From contig UQJA01000001.1 of the NCBI GenBank assembly GCA_900541285.1, positions 1 to 52,328 of the forward strand: 52,328 bases of DNA, given 5' to 3'. The position numbers were made by a program, and so were the translations under genes. Shown here in pieces: positions 23,381 to 30,388 of this stretch; positions within the stretch are counted from its first letter, which is position 1; each line of letters starts with the position of its first letter. The notes beneath the pieces are model-generated. The model had not been told where the DNA came from. It searched no databases and saw only the letters and a list, made by a program, of their open reading frames with translations. Source of the stretch: an uncultured Collinsella sp. (lineage in GTDB: Bacteria > Actinomycetota > Coriobacteriia > Coriobacteriales > Coriobacteriaceae).

Positions 23381-23441
23381 CGGTTGTGCGGAGGGATGGA
23401 TTTGACTCCGCACAACCGCCCCTACACAACAAAATCCATCC
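23381..23441 (+). promoter_or_regulatory. intercistronic pseudoknot or switch candidate
   Basis: A 13-bp stem (23381-23393 with 23406-23418) has a 12-base loop. Ten of those loop bases, GGATGGATTT (23394-23403), are perfectly complementary to AAATCCATCC (23432-23441) downstream. The two helices either form an H-type pseudoknot or exclude each other. A third hairpin follows at 23450-23470. The element lies in the 144-base gap before the gatZ-like gene and has no terminator T run. It may set the expression of the downstream genes or stabilise processed mRNA. Confidence 0.6.
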
Positions 23442-23510
23442 GTACTGATAGGGCCCACATCTGGGTCCCAGGGAACTTTTGTCAAAAATCCTCTGGAGAA
23501 GGAGAACAAA

Positions 23511-24785
23511 ATGTCCAACCTCACCATCCGCCAGGCCGTTCAGGGCATGCTCAAACTGCAGGATAGCGGCGATCACGCAACCATGGTCGGCATTGGCCCC
23601 ATGAGCCCCAACCTGATTCAGGCCGTGTTCGAGCTTGCCAAGGACGAGGATTTCCCGCCCATGTTTATCGCCAGCCGCAACCAGGTCGATATGGACGAGA
23701 TGGGCGCCGGCTACGTCAACGGTTGGGACCAGACGCGCTTTGCCGCCGACATCAAGAAGGTCGCCGACGAGGTGGGTTACACCGGTCCGTACTACCTGTG
23801 CCGAGATCACGGCGGTCCGTGGCAGCGCGACGAGGAGCGTAACGCCCACCTGCCCGAGGACGAGGCCATGGAGCTCGCCCGCAAGTCCTTCGTCGCCGAC
23901 ATGGAGGCAGGCTTTGACCTGCTGATGGTCGACCCCACCAAGGATCCCTATCAGATCGGCAAGGTTATTCCGCTCGACGTGGTGCTTCGCCGCACGATCG
24001 ATCTTATCGACTACCTTGAGCAGTACCGTCGCGAGCATAACCTGCCCGAGGTCGCCTATGAGGTCGGTACCGAGGAGACCAATGGCGGCTTGACCTCTAC
24101 CGATAAGTACGAGGAGTTCATTTCTCAGCTGCAGCCCGAGCTCGAGAAGCGCGGCTGCCCCATGCCCACCTTTATCGTCGGCCAGACCGGCACCCTTACC
24201 CGCTGGACGGAGCAGGTCGGTCACTACAACTTCAAGAACGCCCGCGAGCTTGCCGATATGGCCAAGCGCTATGGCGTGGGCCTGAAGGAGCACAACGCCG
24301 ACTATCTGGACGACGCGACGCTGCTCGAGCACATCCCGGCACACGTGACCGCCTCCAACGTCGCTCCGCAGTATGGCACCGAGGAGACCCGCGCCTACCT
24401 CAAGCTCTGCGCCACCGAGCAGATCCTGGTCGACAACGGTCTGTGCGATGACCCCTCCGACCTGTATCACACGCTGCTGGTCAAGGCTATCAAGACCGAG
24501 CGCTGGCGCAAGTGGATGACTGGCGACGACGTCAACCTGCAGGTCGATGACATCCTTGCCGACGATGAGCTCAGCCTGAAGATCCTGGATGTCTCCGGCC
24601 ACTATGCGTTCAACGATCCCGAGGTCAAGGAGCAGGTCGAGAAGCTCTATCGCAACCTCGCTGCCCAGGACATCGACGGCAAGCGCTTTGTGATCGAGCA
24701 CATCAAGCGCCCGATCAAGCAGTACGTCGTCGGTCTTAACCTCAAGGGCGTCACGACCCGCATCGAGGCCGCTCTTGCCGAGTAA
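23511..24785 (+). CDS. GatZ/KbaZ-family protein (tagatose-bisphosphate aldolase non-catalytic subunit-like)
   Basis: The 424-residue length matches GatZ and KbaZ (about 420-426). Family landmarks are visible in order: the SRNQVD segment near residue 55, CRDHGGPWQRDE near 99 (GatZ has GDHLGP), YEVGTEETNGG near 184 and KEHNADYLDD near 262. These His, Asp and Glu residues would suit a metal site. GatZ/KbaZ normally accompany a catalytic class II aldolase (GatY/KbaY), but none is present. Other members of the family act alone as epimerases (for example the uronate epimerase UxaE). An epimerase acting on the PTS-imported sugar phosphate is therefore a reasonable alternative; this is inference. GGAGAAGGAG precedes the ATG. 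Confidence 0.85.
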   Translation: MSNLTIRQAVQGMLKLQDSGDHATMVGIGPMSPNLIQAVFELAKDEDFPPMFIASRNQVDMDEMGAGYVNGWDQTRFAADIKKVADEVGYTGPYYLCRDHGGPWQRDEERNAHLPEDEAMELARKSFVADMEAGFDLLMVDPTKDPYQIGKVIPLDVVLRRTIDLIDYLEQYRREHNLPEVAYEVGTEETNGGLTSTDKYEEFISQLQPELEKRGCPMPTFIVGQTGTLTRWTEQVGHYNFKNARELADMAKRYGVGLKEHNADYLDDATLLEHIPAHVTASNVAPQYGTEETRAYLKLCATEQILVDNGLCDDPSDLYHTLLVKAIKTERWRKWMTGDDVNLQVDDILADDELSLKILDVSGHYAFNDPEVKEQVEKLYRNLAAQDIDGKRFVIEHIKRPIKQYVVGLNLKGVTTRIEAALAE

Positions 24786-24804
24786 GTAGCTTTTCCTACG
24801 CGAC

Positions 24805-24880
24805 GCCGGGCCTGGGGCATGTCCCAGCTGCAGGCCCGGCACATGGGACAAAGGGGCAGTCCCTTTGTCCCATTCTTTTG
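24805..24880 (+). repeat. two hairpins between the gatZ-like and transaldolase genes
   Basis: GCCGGGCCTG/CAGGCCCGGC (24805-24840) is followed by a perfect 13-bp hairpin, ATGGGACAAAGGG/CCCTTTGTCCCAT (24843-24873), then TTCTTTT. The second hairpin belongs to the GGGACA palindrome family and could act as a partial terminator inside the operon. Confidence 0.65.
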
Positions 24881-24909
24881 AGTTTTAGCTTCCTTTGAAG
24901 GGGTTCACC

Positions 24910-25593
24910 ATGAAGTTCTTTATCGATACCGCCAATCTGGACGAGATTGCCGAGGCCAAGAGCTGGGGCTGCCTGGCCGGTGTTACCACCAACCCGTCCC
25001 TGTACGCCAAGACCGGCGGCAAGCTTGCCGACTTTGAGCCCCATATGCTCAAGATTGCCGAGCTCTGCGAGGGTCTGCCCGTGTCTGCCGAGTCCACCGC
25101 GACTACTGCCGAGGGCATGATCGAGGAGGGCAAGCGTCTTGCCGCCCTCGCTCCCAACATCGTGGTTAAGCTTCCCGTGTGCGAGGCCGGCCTTGCCGCC
25201 TGCCGCGCCCTGGCCGACGCAGGTGTGCGCGTCAACATGACGCTTGTTTTCTCGCCGACCCAGGCCTTGATGGCCGCCAACGCCGGCGCTCGCTACATCA
25301 GCCCGTTTGTGGGGCGCTTCGATGACATCGCCGAGGACGGTATCTCGCAGCTCGACAATGTTGTGACTTGCATCAAGAACTATGACTGGACCGGCAAGAA
25401 CGTCGACGACACCGTTGAGATCATCACCGCTTCGGTCCGCACGCCCAACCATGTGACCCAGGCGGCGCTGCTTGGTGCCGACATTGCGACCGTCCCCATG
25501 GCCGCTCTTAAGAAATGCTTGCATCACCCGCTGACCGACCAGGGCCTTGCCTCTTTTGAGGCTGATTGGCAGAAGGTCGTCGCTCAGGCTTAA
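24910..25593 (+). CDS. transaldolase, small TalC type
   Basis: A 227-residue class I aldolase-fold enzyme that should transfer a dihydroxyacetone unit between sugar phosphates. It opens MKFFIDTANLDEI and has AGVTTNPSL, the Schiff-base lysine in NIVVKLP (about residue 84), and the C-terminal HPLTDQGLASFEADW. Two positions favour transaldolase over fructose-6-phosphate aldolase: Glu in SAES where FSA has Gln, and Phe in TLVF where FSA has Tyr. This reading rests on comparison from memory. AAGGGG precedes the ATG. Set between the gatZ-like and transketolase genes. Confidence 0.92.
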   Translation: MKFFIDTANLDEIAEAKSWGCLAGVTTNPSLYAKTGGKLADFEPHMLKIAELCEGLPVSAESTATTAEGMIEEGKRLAALAPNIVVKLPVCEAGLAACRALADAGVRVNMTLVFSPTQALMAANAGARYISPFVGRFDDIAEDGISQLDNVVTCIKNYDWTGKNVDDTVEIITASVRTPNHVTQAALLGADIATVPMAALKKCLHHPLTDQGLASFEADWQKVVAQA

Positions 25594-25604
25594 CGAGTGG
25601 ATTG

Positions 25605-25633
25605 CCCCGGCATCGCGTCATCCGGTGCCGGGG
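25605..25633 (+). repeat. intercistronic hairpin before transketolase
   Basis: CCCCGGCATCG and CGGTGCCGGGG form an 11-bp stem with one G-T pair, with TTGTTCT after it. It may be a leaky terminator or an mRNA-stability element. Confidence 0.5.
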
Positions 25634-25656
25634 TTGTTCTCAAGAGAGGAATTCGT

Positions 25657-26487
25657 ATGACCAACCAGGAGCTGGCAAAGGTCGCCAATGAGGTCAGGAA
25701 GGGTGTCGTGACTGCGGTTCACGCGGCCAAGTCGGGACATCCGGGTGGATCGCTCGGTGCTGCCGACATCATGACGTATCTGTACTTTGAGGAAATGAAT
25801 ATCGATCCTGCTGACCCTCACAAGGCCGATCGCGATCGCTTTGTGCTCTCCAAGGGTCACGCGGCGCCGGGCCTGTATTCGGTGTTGGCAAATCGCGGCT
25901 ATTTTCCCGTCGAAGAGCTCGAGACGCTCCGCCATATTGGCAGCCGACTGCAGGGCCATCCCAACATGAACGACACCCCGGGCATCGATATGTCCACCGG
26001 ATCGCTCGGTCAGGGTATCTCCGCCGCGGTTGGAATGGCACTCGCCGCAAAGCACTGGGGTGACAGCTACCGCGTCTACACGTTGCTGGGCGACGGCGAG
26101 TGCGAGGAGGGCCAGGTGTGGGAGGCGGCCATGTTTGCCGGCAACCATGCGCTCGACAATCTTGTTGCCGTCGTCGACCACAACGGCTTGCAGATTGACG
26201 GCACGATCGATGAGGTCAACTCGGCCATGCCGCTCGCTGACAAGTTCCGCGCCTTTAAGTGGCATGTGATCGAGCTAGCCGATGGCAACGACATGACACA
26301 GATTGAGGCGGCTTTCGCCGAGGCTCGTGAGGTGACCGGCGTGCCCGTCGCTATCATCGCCGAGACGGTGAAGGGCAAAGGCGTCTCCTTTATGGAGAAC
26401 CAGGTTGGCTGGCACGGCAAGGCGCCCAACGATGAACAGTTTGAGCAGGCCATGGCCGAGCTTGCGGCAGCAGGAGAGGAGCTCTAA
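25657..26487 (+). CDS. transketolase, N-terminal (TPP-binding) subunit
   Basis: This 276-residue protein is the thiamine diphosphate-binding half of transketolase. It has KSGHPGGSLGAADIMTYLYF, DRFVLSKGHAAPGLYS, and the TPP/Mg motif GDGECEEGQVWEAAMFA ending in VVDHNGLQ. The split arrangement is common in Firmicutes and Actinobacteria as an alternative to full-length Tkt. The ATG follows AGAGAGGA. Its TAA overlaps the next start (TAATG), so both halves should be made in equal amounts and act as one enzyme. Confidence 0.94.
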   Translation: MTNQELAKVANEVRKGVVTAVHAAKSGHPGGSLGAADIMTYLYFEEMNIDPADPHKADRDRFVLSKGHAAPGLYSVLANRGYFPVEELETLRHIGSRLQGHPNMNDTPGIDMSTGSLGQGISAAVGMALAAKHWGDSYRVYTLLGDGECEEGQVWEAAMFAGNHALDNLVAVVDHNGLQIDGTIDEVNSAMPLADKFRAFKWHVIELADGNDMTQIEAAFAEAREVTGVPVAIIAETVKGKGVSFMENQVGWHGKAPNDEQFEQAMAELAAAGEEL

Positions 26488-27425
26488 TGGCAGAGGTCAA
26501 AAAAGTCGCCACGCGCGTAAGCTACGGCGAGGCGCTCGTCGAGCTCGCCAACGAGCACGATGACTTTGTAGTGCTCGATGCCGACCTGGCCGCCGCTACG
26601 CAGACCGGTAAGTTTAAGGCCGCCTGCCCCGATCGTTTCTTCGATGTGGGCATTGCCGAGAGCAACCTGATGGGCGTCGCCGCCGGTATCGCGCCCACCG
26701 GCCGCGTTGCCTTCGCGAGCACCTTTGCCATGTTCGCTGCCGGTCGCGCCTTTGAGCAGGTCCGTAACTCCATCGGCTACCCGCACCTCAACGTTAAGAT
26801 CGGTGCCACGCACGCCGGTATCTCGGTGGGCGAGGATGGCGCCACGCACCAGTGCTGCGAGGATATCGCCCTGATGCGCGTCATCCCCGGCATGACCGTG
26901 ATTGTTCCCGCCGACGACGTGGAGGCCCGCGCCGTGACGCGCGCCGCCTATGAGTTTGAGGGACCGGTCTACATGCGCTTCGGACGCCTGGCAACGCCGG
27001 TCATTAACGATCACGAGGACTATGAGTTCAAGATTGGTCGCGGCGTGGTCGTGCGCGAGGGGTCCGATGTGACCATCATCGCTTGTGGCCTTATGGTCGC
27101 CGAGGCGCTTGAGGCTGCCGAGGCGCTCGCTGCCGATGGTATCGATGCCGAGGTCATCAATATGCACACGATCAAGCCGCTTGATGAGCGCCTGGTGGTT
27201 GCCAGCGCCAAGAAGACCGGTCGTGTGGTCACTGCCGAGGAGCATTCGATTATCGGTGGTCTTGGCGAGGCCGTGGCCTCGGTGCTCGCGGAGCAGCATC
27301 CGGTGCCGATGCGTCGCGTCGGCGTGCGCGATGTGTATGGCGAGTCCGGCCCTGCGGTCGATTTGCTGCACAAGTACGGTTTGGACACCGACGGCATCGA
27401 AGCTGCGGTCAGGTCCGTGTTGTAA
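26487..27425 (+). CDS. transketolase, C-terminal subunit
   Basis: A 312-residue partner of the preceding gene, with the pyrimidine-binding domain (VLDADLAAATQTG, FFDVGIAESNLMGVAAG, GATHQCCEDIALMRVIP) and the C-terminal regulatory-type domain (MHTIKPLDE, TAEEHSIIGGLGEAV). Together the halves should move two-carbon ketol units between sugar phosphates, linking the sugar route to xylulose-5-phosphate, erythrose-4-phosphate and glyceraldehyde-3-phosphate. The start overlaps the stop of the N-terminal subunit. Confidence 0.94.
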   Translation: MAEVKKVATRVSYGEALVELANEHDDFVVLDADLAAATQTGKFKAACPDRFFDVGIAESNLMGVAAGIAPTGRVAFASTFAMFAAGRAFEQVRNSIGYPHLNVKIGATHAGISVGEDGATHQCCEDIALMRVIPGMTVIVPADDVEARAVTRAAYEFEGPVYMRFGRLATPVINDHEDYEFKIGRGVVVREGSDVTIIACGLMVAEALEAAEALAADGIDAEVINMHTIKPLDERLVVASAKKTGRVVTAEEHSIIGGLGEAVASVLAEQHPVPMRRVGVRDVYGESGPAVDLLHKYGLDTDGIEAAVRSVL

Positions 27426-27436
27426 GGAAGGTTTCC

Positions 27437-27889
27437 ATGGGATTTGTATCTGCCAACCAAGTGACAATCGGGTATACCGCCGCCTCGCGCGAGGACGCCC
27501 TACATTATTTGTCCGAGCAGGCCATCGAGCTCGGCTTTGCCGATGACGCATCTGCCGTAGAGGCCGCCTTCATTGCTCGCGAGAACGAGGCCGAGACCGG
27601 CCTTGTCGCCGGTTTTGCCGTTCCGCATGCCAAAAGCGACGCGATCCACACGCCGGGCGTTGCCGTGCTTAAACTGACCGAGCCCGTTGAATGGCCGAGC
27701 TTCGATGGGGTGCCCGTCGATGTTGCGCTCGCGCTGTACGTGCCTGCCGGCGAGGCTGGAACCACGCATCTGCGCCTGCTCTCCAAGGCTGCCGTAATGC
27801 TGATGGACGCCGGCTTCCGCGACAAGGTGCGCGCGAGCACCGATCCCGTTGAGATTGCGGAGCTCATCAATAGCGGACTCGAAGACTAG
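27437..27889 (+). CDS. PTS fructose-type EIIA component
   Basis: The 150-residue protein is a PTS EIIA of the fructose/mannitol family. The phosphorylatable His is about residue 64 in FAVPHAKSDAI, with the later LRLLSKAAVML segment. It should receive phosphate from HPr and pass it to Cys9 of the EIIBC encoded first in the operon. It lies 11 bases after the transketolase C subunit, with AAGGAAGG before the ATG, and is followed by the operon terminator. Confidence 0.94.
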   Translation: MGFVSANQVTIGYTAASREDALHYLSEQAIELGFADDASAVEAAFIARENEAETGLVAGFAVPHAKSDAIHTPGVAVLKLTEPVEWPSFDGVPVDVALALYVPAGEAGTTHLRLLSKAAVMLMDAGFRDKVRASTDPVEIAELINSGLED

Positions 27890-27931
27890 AACGGTCATCC
27901 CGTTCAATCAATCGATCCTTCTCCAAGGAAA

Positions 27932-27964
27932 AGGGCCGCGACGCCATATAGGTGTCGCGGCCCT
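27932..27964 (+). terminator. terminator of the PTS-transketolase operon
   Basis: AGGGCCGCGAC and GTCGCGGCCCT form an 11-bp stem around CGCCATATAGGT, followed by GTTTGCGTTT. Confidence 0.8.
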
Positions 27965-27974
27965 GTTTGCGTTT

Positions 27975-28023
27975 CCCCAGATAAACCCTGCCAAAATAAA
28001 CCTATCCCTTTTTGGCAGGCTAA
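27975..28023 (+). repeat. copy A of a ~50-bp stem-loop repeat
   Basis: It reads CCCCAGATAAACCCTGCCAA at its start and ends TTTTTGGCAGGCTAA. Inverted arms CCTGCCAAAA and TTTTGGCAGG enclose AACCTATCCC-type sequence. The same element occurs at 28451, 31549 (inverted) and 33725. Confidence 0.8.
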
Positions 28024-28092
28024 TCGTGAGTTATTTCACCGCAACTTAGGGCACGGTTAGGAAGTGTGCACCTTAAAGAGTGGAGCCCTTGA

Positions 28093-28263
28093 TTAGAGAG
28101 GTCGCGCTCATCTCTCTAAATGTCTCTCTAAAGAGAAGGTTGGTTAGAGAGATAGCATTAGGCAATCTAGCAGCGAATTCGATACATCTCTCTAAATGTC
28201 TCTCTAAAACAAGGCGCTTATCTCTCTAAAGTTAGAGAGATAAGCGCCTTGTTTTAGAGAGAC
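28093..28263. repeat. octamer cluster with a perfect 66-bp palindrome
   Basis: Nine copies of TTAGAGAG, counting both strands, begin at 28093, 28112, 28124, 28144, 28188, 28200, 28222, 28232 and 28254. A 24-base stretch is exactly repeated at 28109-28132 and 28185-28208. The last 66 bases (28198-28263) are a perfect palindrome of two 32-base arms around a two-base centre. No gene is present in 27890-28578; other inverted repeats lie at 28261-28285 and 28389-28431. Confidence 0.85.
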
Positions 28264-28450
28264 GGAATGCCAAAATTCGTCCGTCAGCTACCATCTGCCA
28301 AAAATGACGGATAAAGGGCTCATCGAAGTAATGGGTTCATCGACGAGCCGCAACCGCCGCTATCGGAAGAAGTAGATGCAGCCGAATTGCCCCTCTATCG
28401 TCTCTCGAAGTTTGATGGGTGCTAGAGGGGCGACTGCCTCGCGATATTTT

Positions 28451-28503
28451 CCCAAGATAAAACCTGCCAAAACAAACCTGTCCCTTATTGACAGGTCAGT
28501 TAA
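28451..28503 (+). repeat. copy B of the ~50-bp stem-loop repeat
   Basis: CCCAAGATAAAACCTGCCAA at the start and TTATTGACAGGTCAGTTA at the end align to copies A, C and D, with a few changes in the right arm that weaken the hairpin. It is in the same orientation as copy A, and the two bracket the octamer cluster. Confidence 0.75.
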
Positions 28504-28551
28504 CGCAGTCCAGGTTGAGCATATGTGCCCGGAGCCCGCGCAGCGCCGAGC

Positions 28552-28580
28552 AGGTACGCCGTTTGTAAAACGGCGTACCT
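28552..28580 (-). terminator. hairpin at the larE 3' end
   Basis: AGGTACGCCGTTT and AAACGGCGTACCT pair perfectly with a three-base loop, overlapping the last bases of the larE stop codon. No clear T run follows on the minus strand. Confidence 0.5.
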
Positions 28581-29457
28581 AAAGGTTCATGTTGCCGTGG
28601 ATGTAGGGGGTGACCTCGGGGGAGATATGGTCGCAGCCCAGCTCGCTCAACGCGGACTCGATAACGGCGGGCAGCGGGGTCTTGCCCTTGTCGTCGACGG
28701 CGGCACCGCCGAGGGCGGCAATCTTGGCGACATCTGCGGGTGCGGCCTCGATATGCATGCAGCCGCCGACCAAGCGCGCGCGTACCTGTGCCAGATTAAG
28801 ATCGTGCAGGTAATCCTCGCAGGCGCGAATCAGGGAGACCTTCTCGCGCGTAAGCTCCTCGCCCGTGGGGACGCGCGTGGCAAGGCAGGCTCCCGCCGGC
28901 AGGTTCCAAACGGGATAGCCCCATGCGCGCAGCAGCTCGCGCTCTTCGTCCTTGGTAAAGCCGACCTCCATAAGGGGTGAGCGTACGCCGAGCTCTTCTG
29001 CCGCACGCATGCCGGGGCGGTAGTCACCGCGATCGCTTGCATTGCTGCCATCGATGACGGTGGGAAAGCCGAGCGACTTGGCGTGGTTGACGATGGCGGT
29101 AAAGCCGGCGTGCTTGCAGTGGTAGCAGCGATTAGCATCGTTGCAGGCTACTTGGGGGAGCTGCAGCTGATCCACCGAAAGATTGAGCACGGGGAGCTTA
29201 AAATGCGGCCCCTCATTGGCCTGCCCATCAACGGACTGCTCAAACGAAGCCTGCTCGGGCGTGCCGATGAGCGGCGTAGTGAGATGGACGAGGAGGGTAT
29301 CGGTAGGCATGATGCGGGCGCATACGGCGGCCAAAAAGCTGCTGTCGACGCCACCGGAAAACCCGATAGCCACGCGCCCGTATGCCAAAAGCAGCTGTTC
29401 GAGCGCCGATAGCTTGTCTTGAAGCTCCTCTGCGGGTGCCGTGGTGTCTAAAATCAT
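28579..29457 (-). CDS. larE: ATP-dependent sacrificial sulfur transferase LarE
   Basis: The 292-residue protein has the PP-loop GFSGGVDSSFLAAV near residues 32-45, the NRCYHCK segment near 116-122, and GACLATRVPTGEELT near 183. The Cys in ACLATR corresponds to the Lactobacillus LarE cysteine that donates its sulfur while building the nickel-pincer cofactor of lactate racemase. LarE usually sits with larB, larC and larA, but none is visible here, so its partner genes are elsewhere or its role is different. AAGGA precedes the ATG. It is divergent from a HAD phosphatase. Confidence 0.88.
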   Translation of the reverse strand: MILDTTAPAEELQDKLSALEQLLLAYGRVAIGFSGGVDSSFLAAVCARIMPTDTLLVHLTTPLIGTPEQASFEQSVDGQANEGPHFKLPVLNLSVDQLQLPQVACNDANRCYHCKHAGFTAIVNHAKSLGFPTVIDGSNASDRGDYRPGMRAAEELGVRSPLMEVGFTKDEERELLRAWGYPVWNLPAGACLATRVPTGEELTREKVSLIRACEDYLHDLNLAQVRARLVGGCMHIEAAPADVAKIAALGGAAVDDKGKTPLPAVIESALSELGCDHISPEVTPYIHGNMNL

Positions 29458-29624
29458 GAAACGATCCTTATCGTTGAGTACTCGGTCGAAAACTATAATC
29501 CTAATGCGTTACTTGCCATAAGTCTTCTATCTATGTAACGAAAGTGCAATATGCTATATACGTTATATACAAGTTTGTAAAGTGCGGTAGAGTGACAGTA
29601 ACACAATCCGGTGAGGGGGCCGAT

Positions 29625-30275
29625 ATGATCAAGGCTGTTATTTTTGACATGGATGGAACGCTGGTCGACACCGAGCGTTTGGGGATTAAGGCCTGGAAGG
29701 CAGGCGCCGCTGAGCTGGGGCTCGCGATTGATGAAGCGCTGATCCATCAGTTTATCGGCCGCACGCTGCCCGATGTTATGGACATCCTTGATAAGCATTA
29801 CGGCAGCCATGAAACCACCGAGGCGATCTATCGTCGCCACAAGGAGATTCGCGACGAGATGGTCAAGACCGAACTGGAACTTAAGGCCGGCGCCGCCGAG
29901 TGCCTAGACGAGCTGCTGGCTGCGGGCTATCACGTGGGTCTAGCGACGTCGTCGCGCCTCGTTACGGCCGAGCGCAACCTTAAGATGGTCGGTCTTTTTG
30001 ACAAGTTTGAAACGGTAACGTGTGGCGAGGACGTCGTGCACGGCAAGCCCGACCCCGAGATGTATCTGCTCGCCTGCGAGCGCGCGGGCTTTGCTCCCGA
30101 GGAATGTGCCGTGGTCGAGGATTCGCGCAACGGCTGCGTCTCGGGCATCACGGCCGGATGCCATGTCTTCGCCGTCCCCGATATCGTGTCGCTGCCGCAG
30201 GACGTGGTGGATGGCTGCGAGGCCGTGCTCGATACGCTGTTCGATCTGGCGGCGGCGGTCAAGGCCGTGCGCTAG
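29625..30275 (+). CDS. HAD-family phosphatase (beta-phosphoglucomutase-like)
   Basis: A 216-residue haloacid-dehalogenase hydrolase. Motif I is FDMDGTLVDTE with nucleophile Asp8 and acid Asp10, motif II Ser/Thr is in GLATSSR, motif III Lys is in GKPDPEMYLLA, and motif IV is VVEDSRNG. The helical cap (about residues 16-85) fits the subfamily of sugar phosphatases and beta-phosphoglucomutases. The catalytic-site residues do not decide between mutase and phosphatase. GAGGGGG precedes the ATG. Closed by a strong terminator. Confidence 0.88.
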   Translation: MIKAVIFDMDGTLVDTERLGIKAWKAGAAELGLAIDEALIHQFIGRTLPDVMDILDKHYGSHETTEAIYRRHKEIRDEMVKTELELKAGAAECLDELLAAGYHVGLATSSRLVTAERNLKMVGLFDKFETVTCGEDVVHGKPDPEMYLLACERAGFAPEECAVVEDSRNGCVSGITAGCHVFAVPDIVSLPQDVVDGCEAVLDTLFDLAAAVKAVR

Positions 30276-30313
30276 ACAATTGCGGTGTTGAAACGAGCAA
30301 TTGCCCACGTTTG

Positions 30314-30363
30314 CGCTCAAGCAAAAGGGGTCCGGCAATGGTCGGGCCCCTTTTGCTTGAGCG
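30314..30363. terminator. bidirectional terminator after the HAD gene
   Basis: CGCTCAAGCAAAAGGGG and CCCCTTTTGCTTGAGCG are perfectly complementary over 17 bases, with further pairing inside. It separates convergent HAD and lacI genes. Confidence 0.85.
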
Positions 30364-30388
30364 GCGACTTAGCATACTTGCGGGCGTG

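Noticed and set aside
21717..24851. Open frame of more than 1,000 codons on the minus strand across the EIIBC and gatZ-like genes
   Set aside because: It is antisense to two clear enzyme genes, is His/Val/Gly/Asp-rich with no domain pattern, and arises from strong third-position G/C bias that removes stop codons on the opposite strand.
28093..28263. CRISPR array
   Set aside because: The repeated unit is only 8 bases (24 at most), spacing is irregular, copies occur in both orientations, and no cas genes are near.
27849..28582. Short frames in the repeat-rich region
   Set aside because: They run through palindromes and repeats, lack ribosome binding sites and show no coding pattern.
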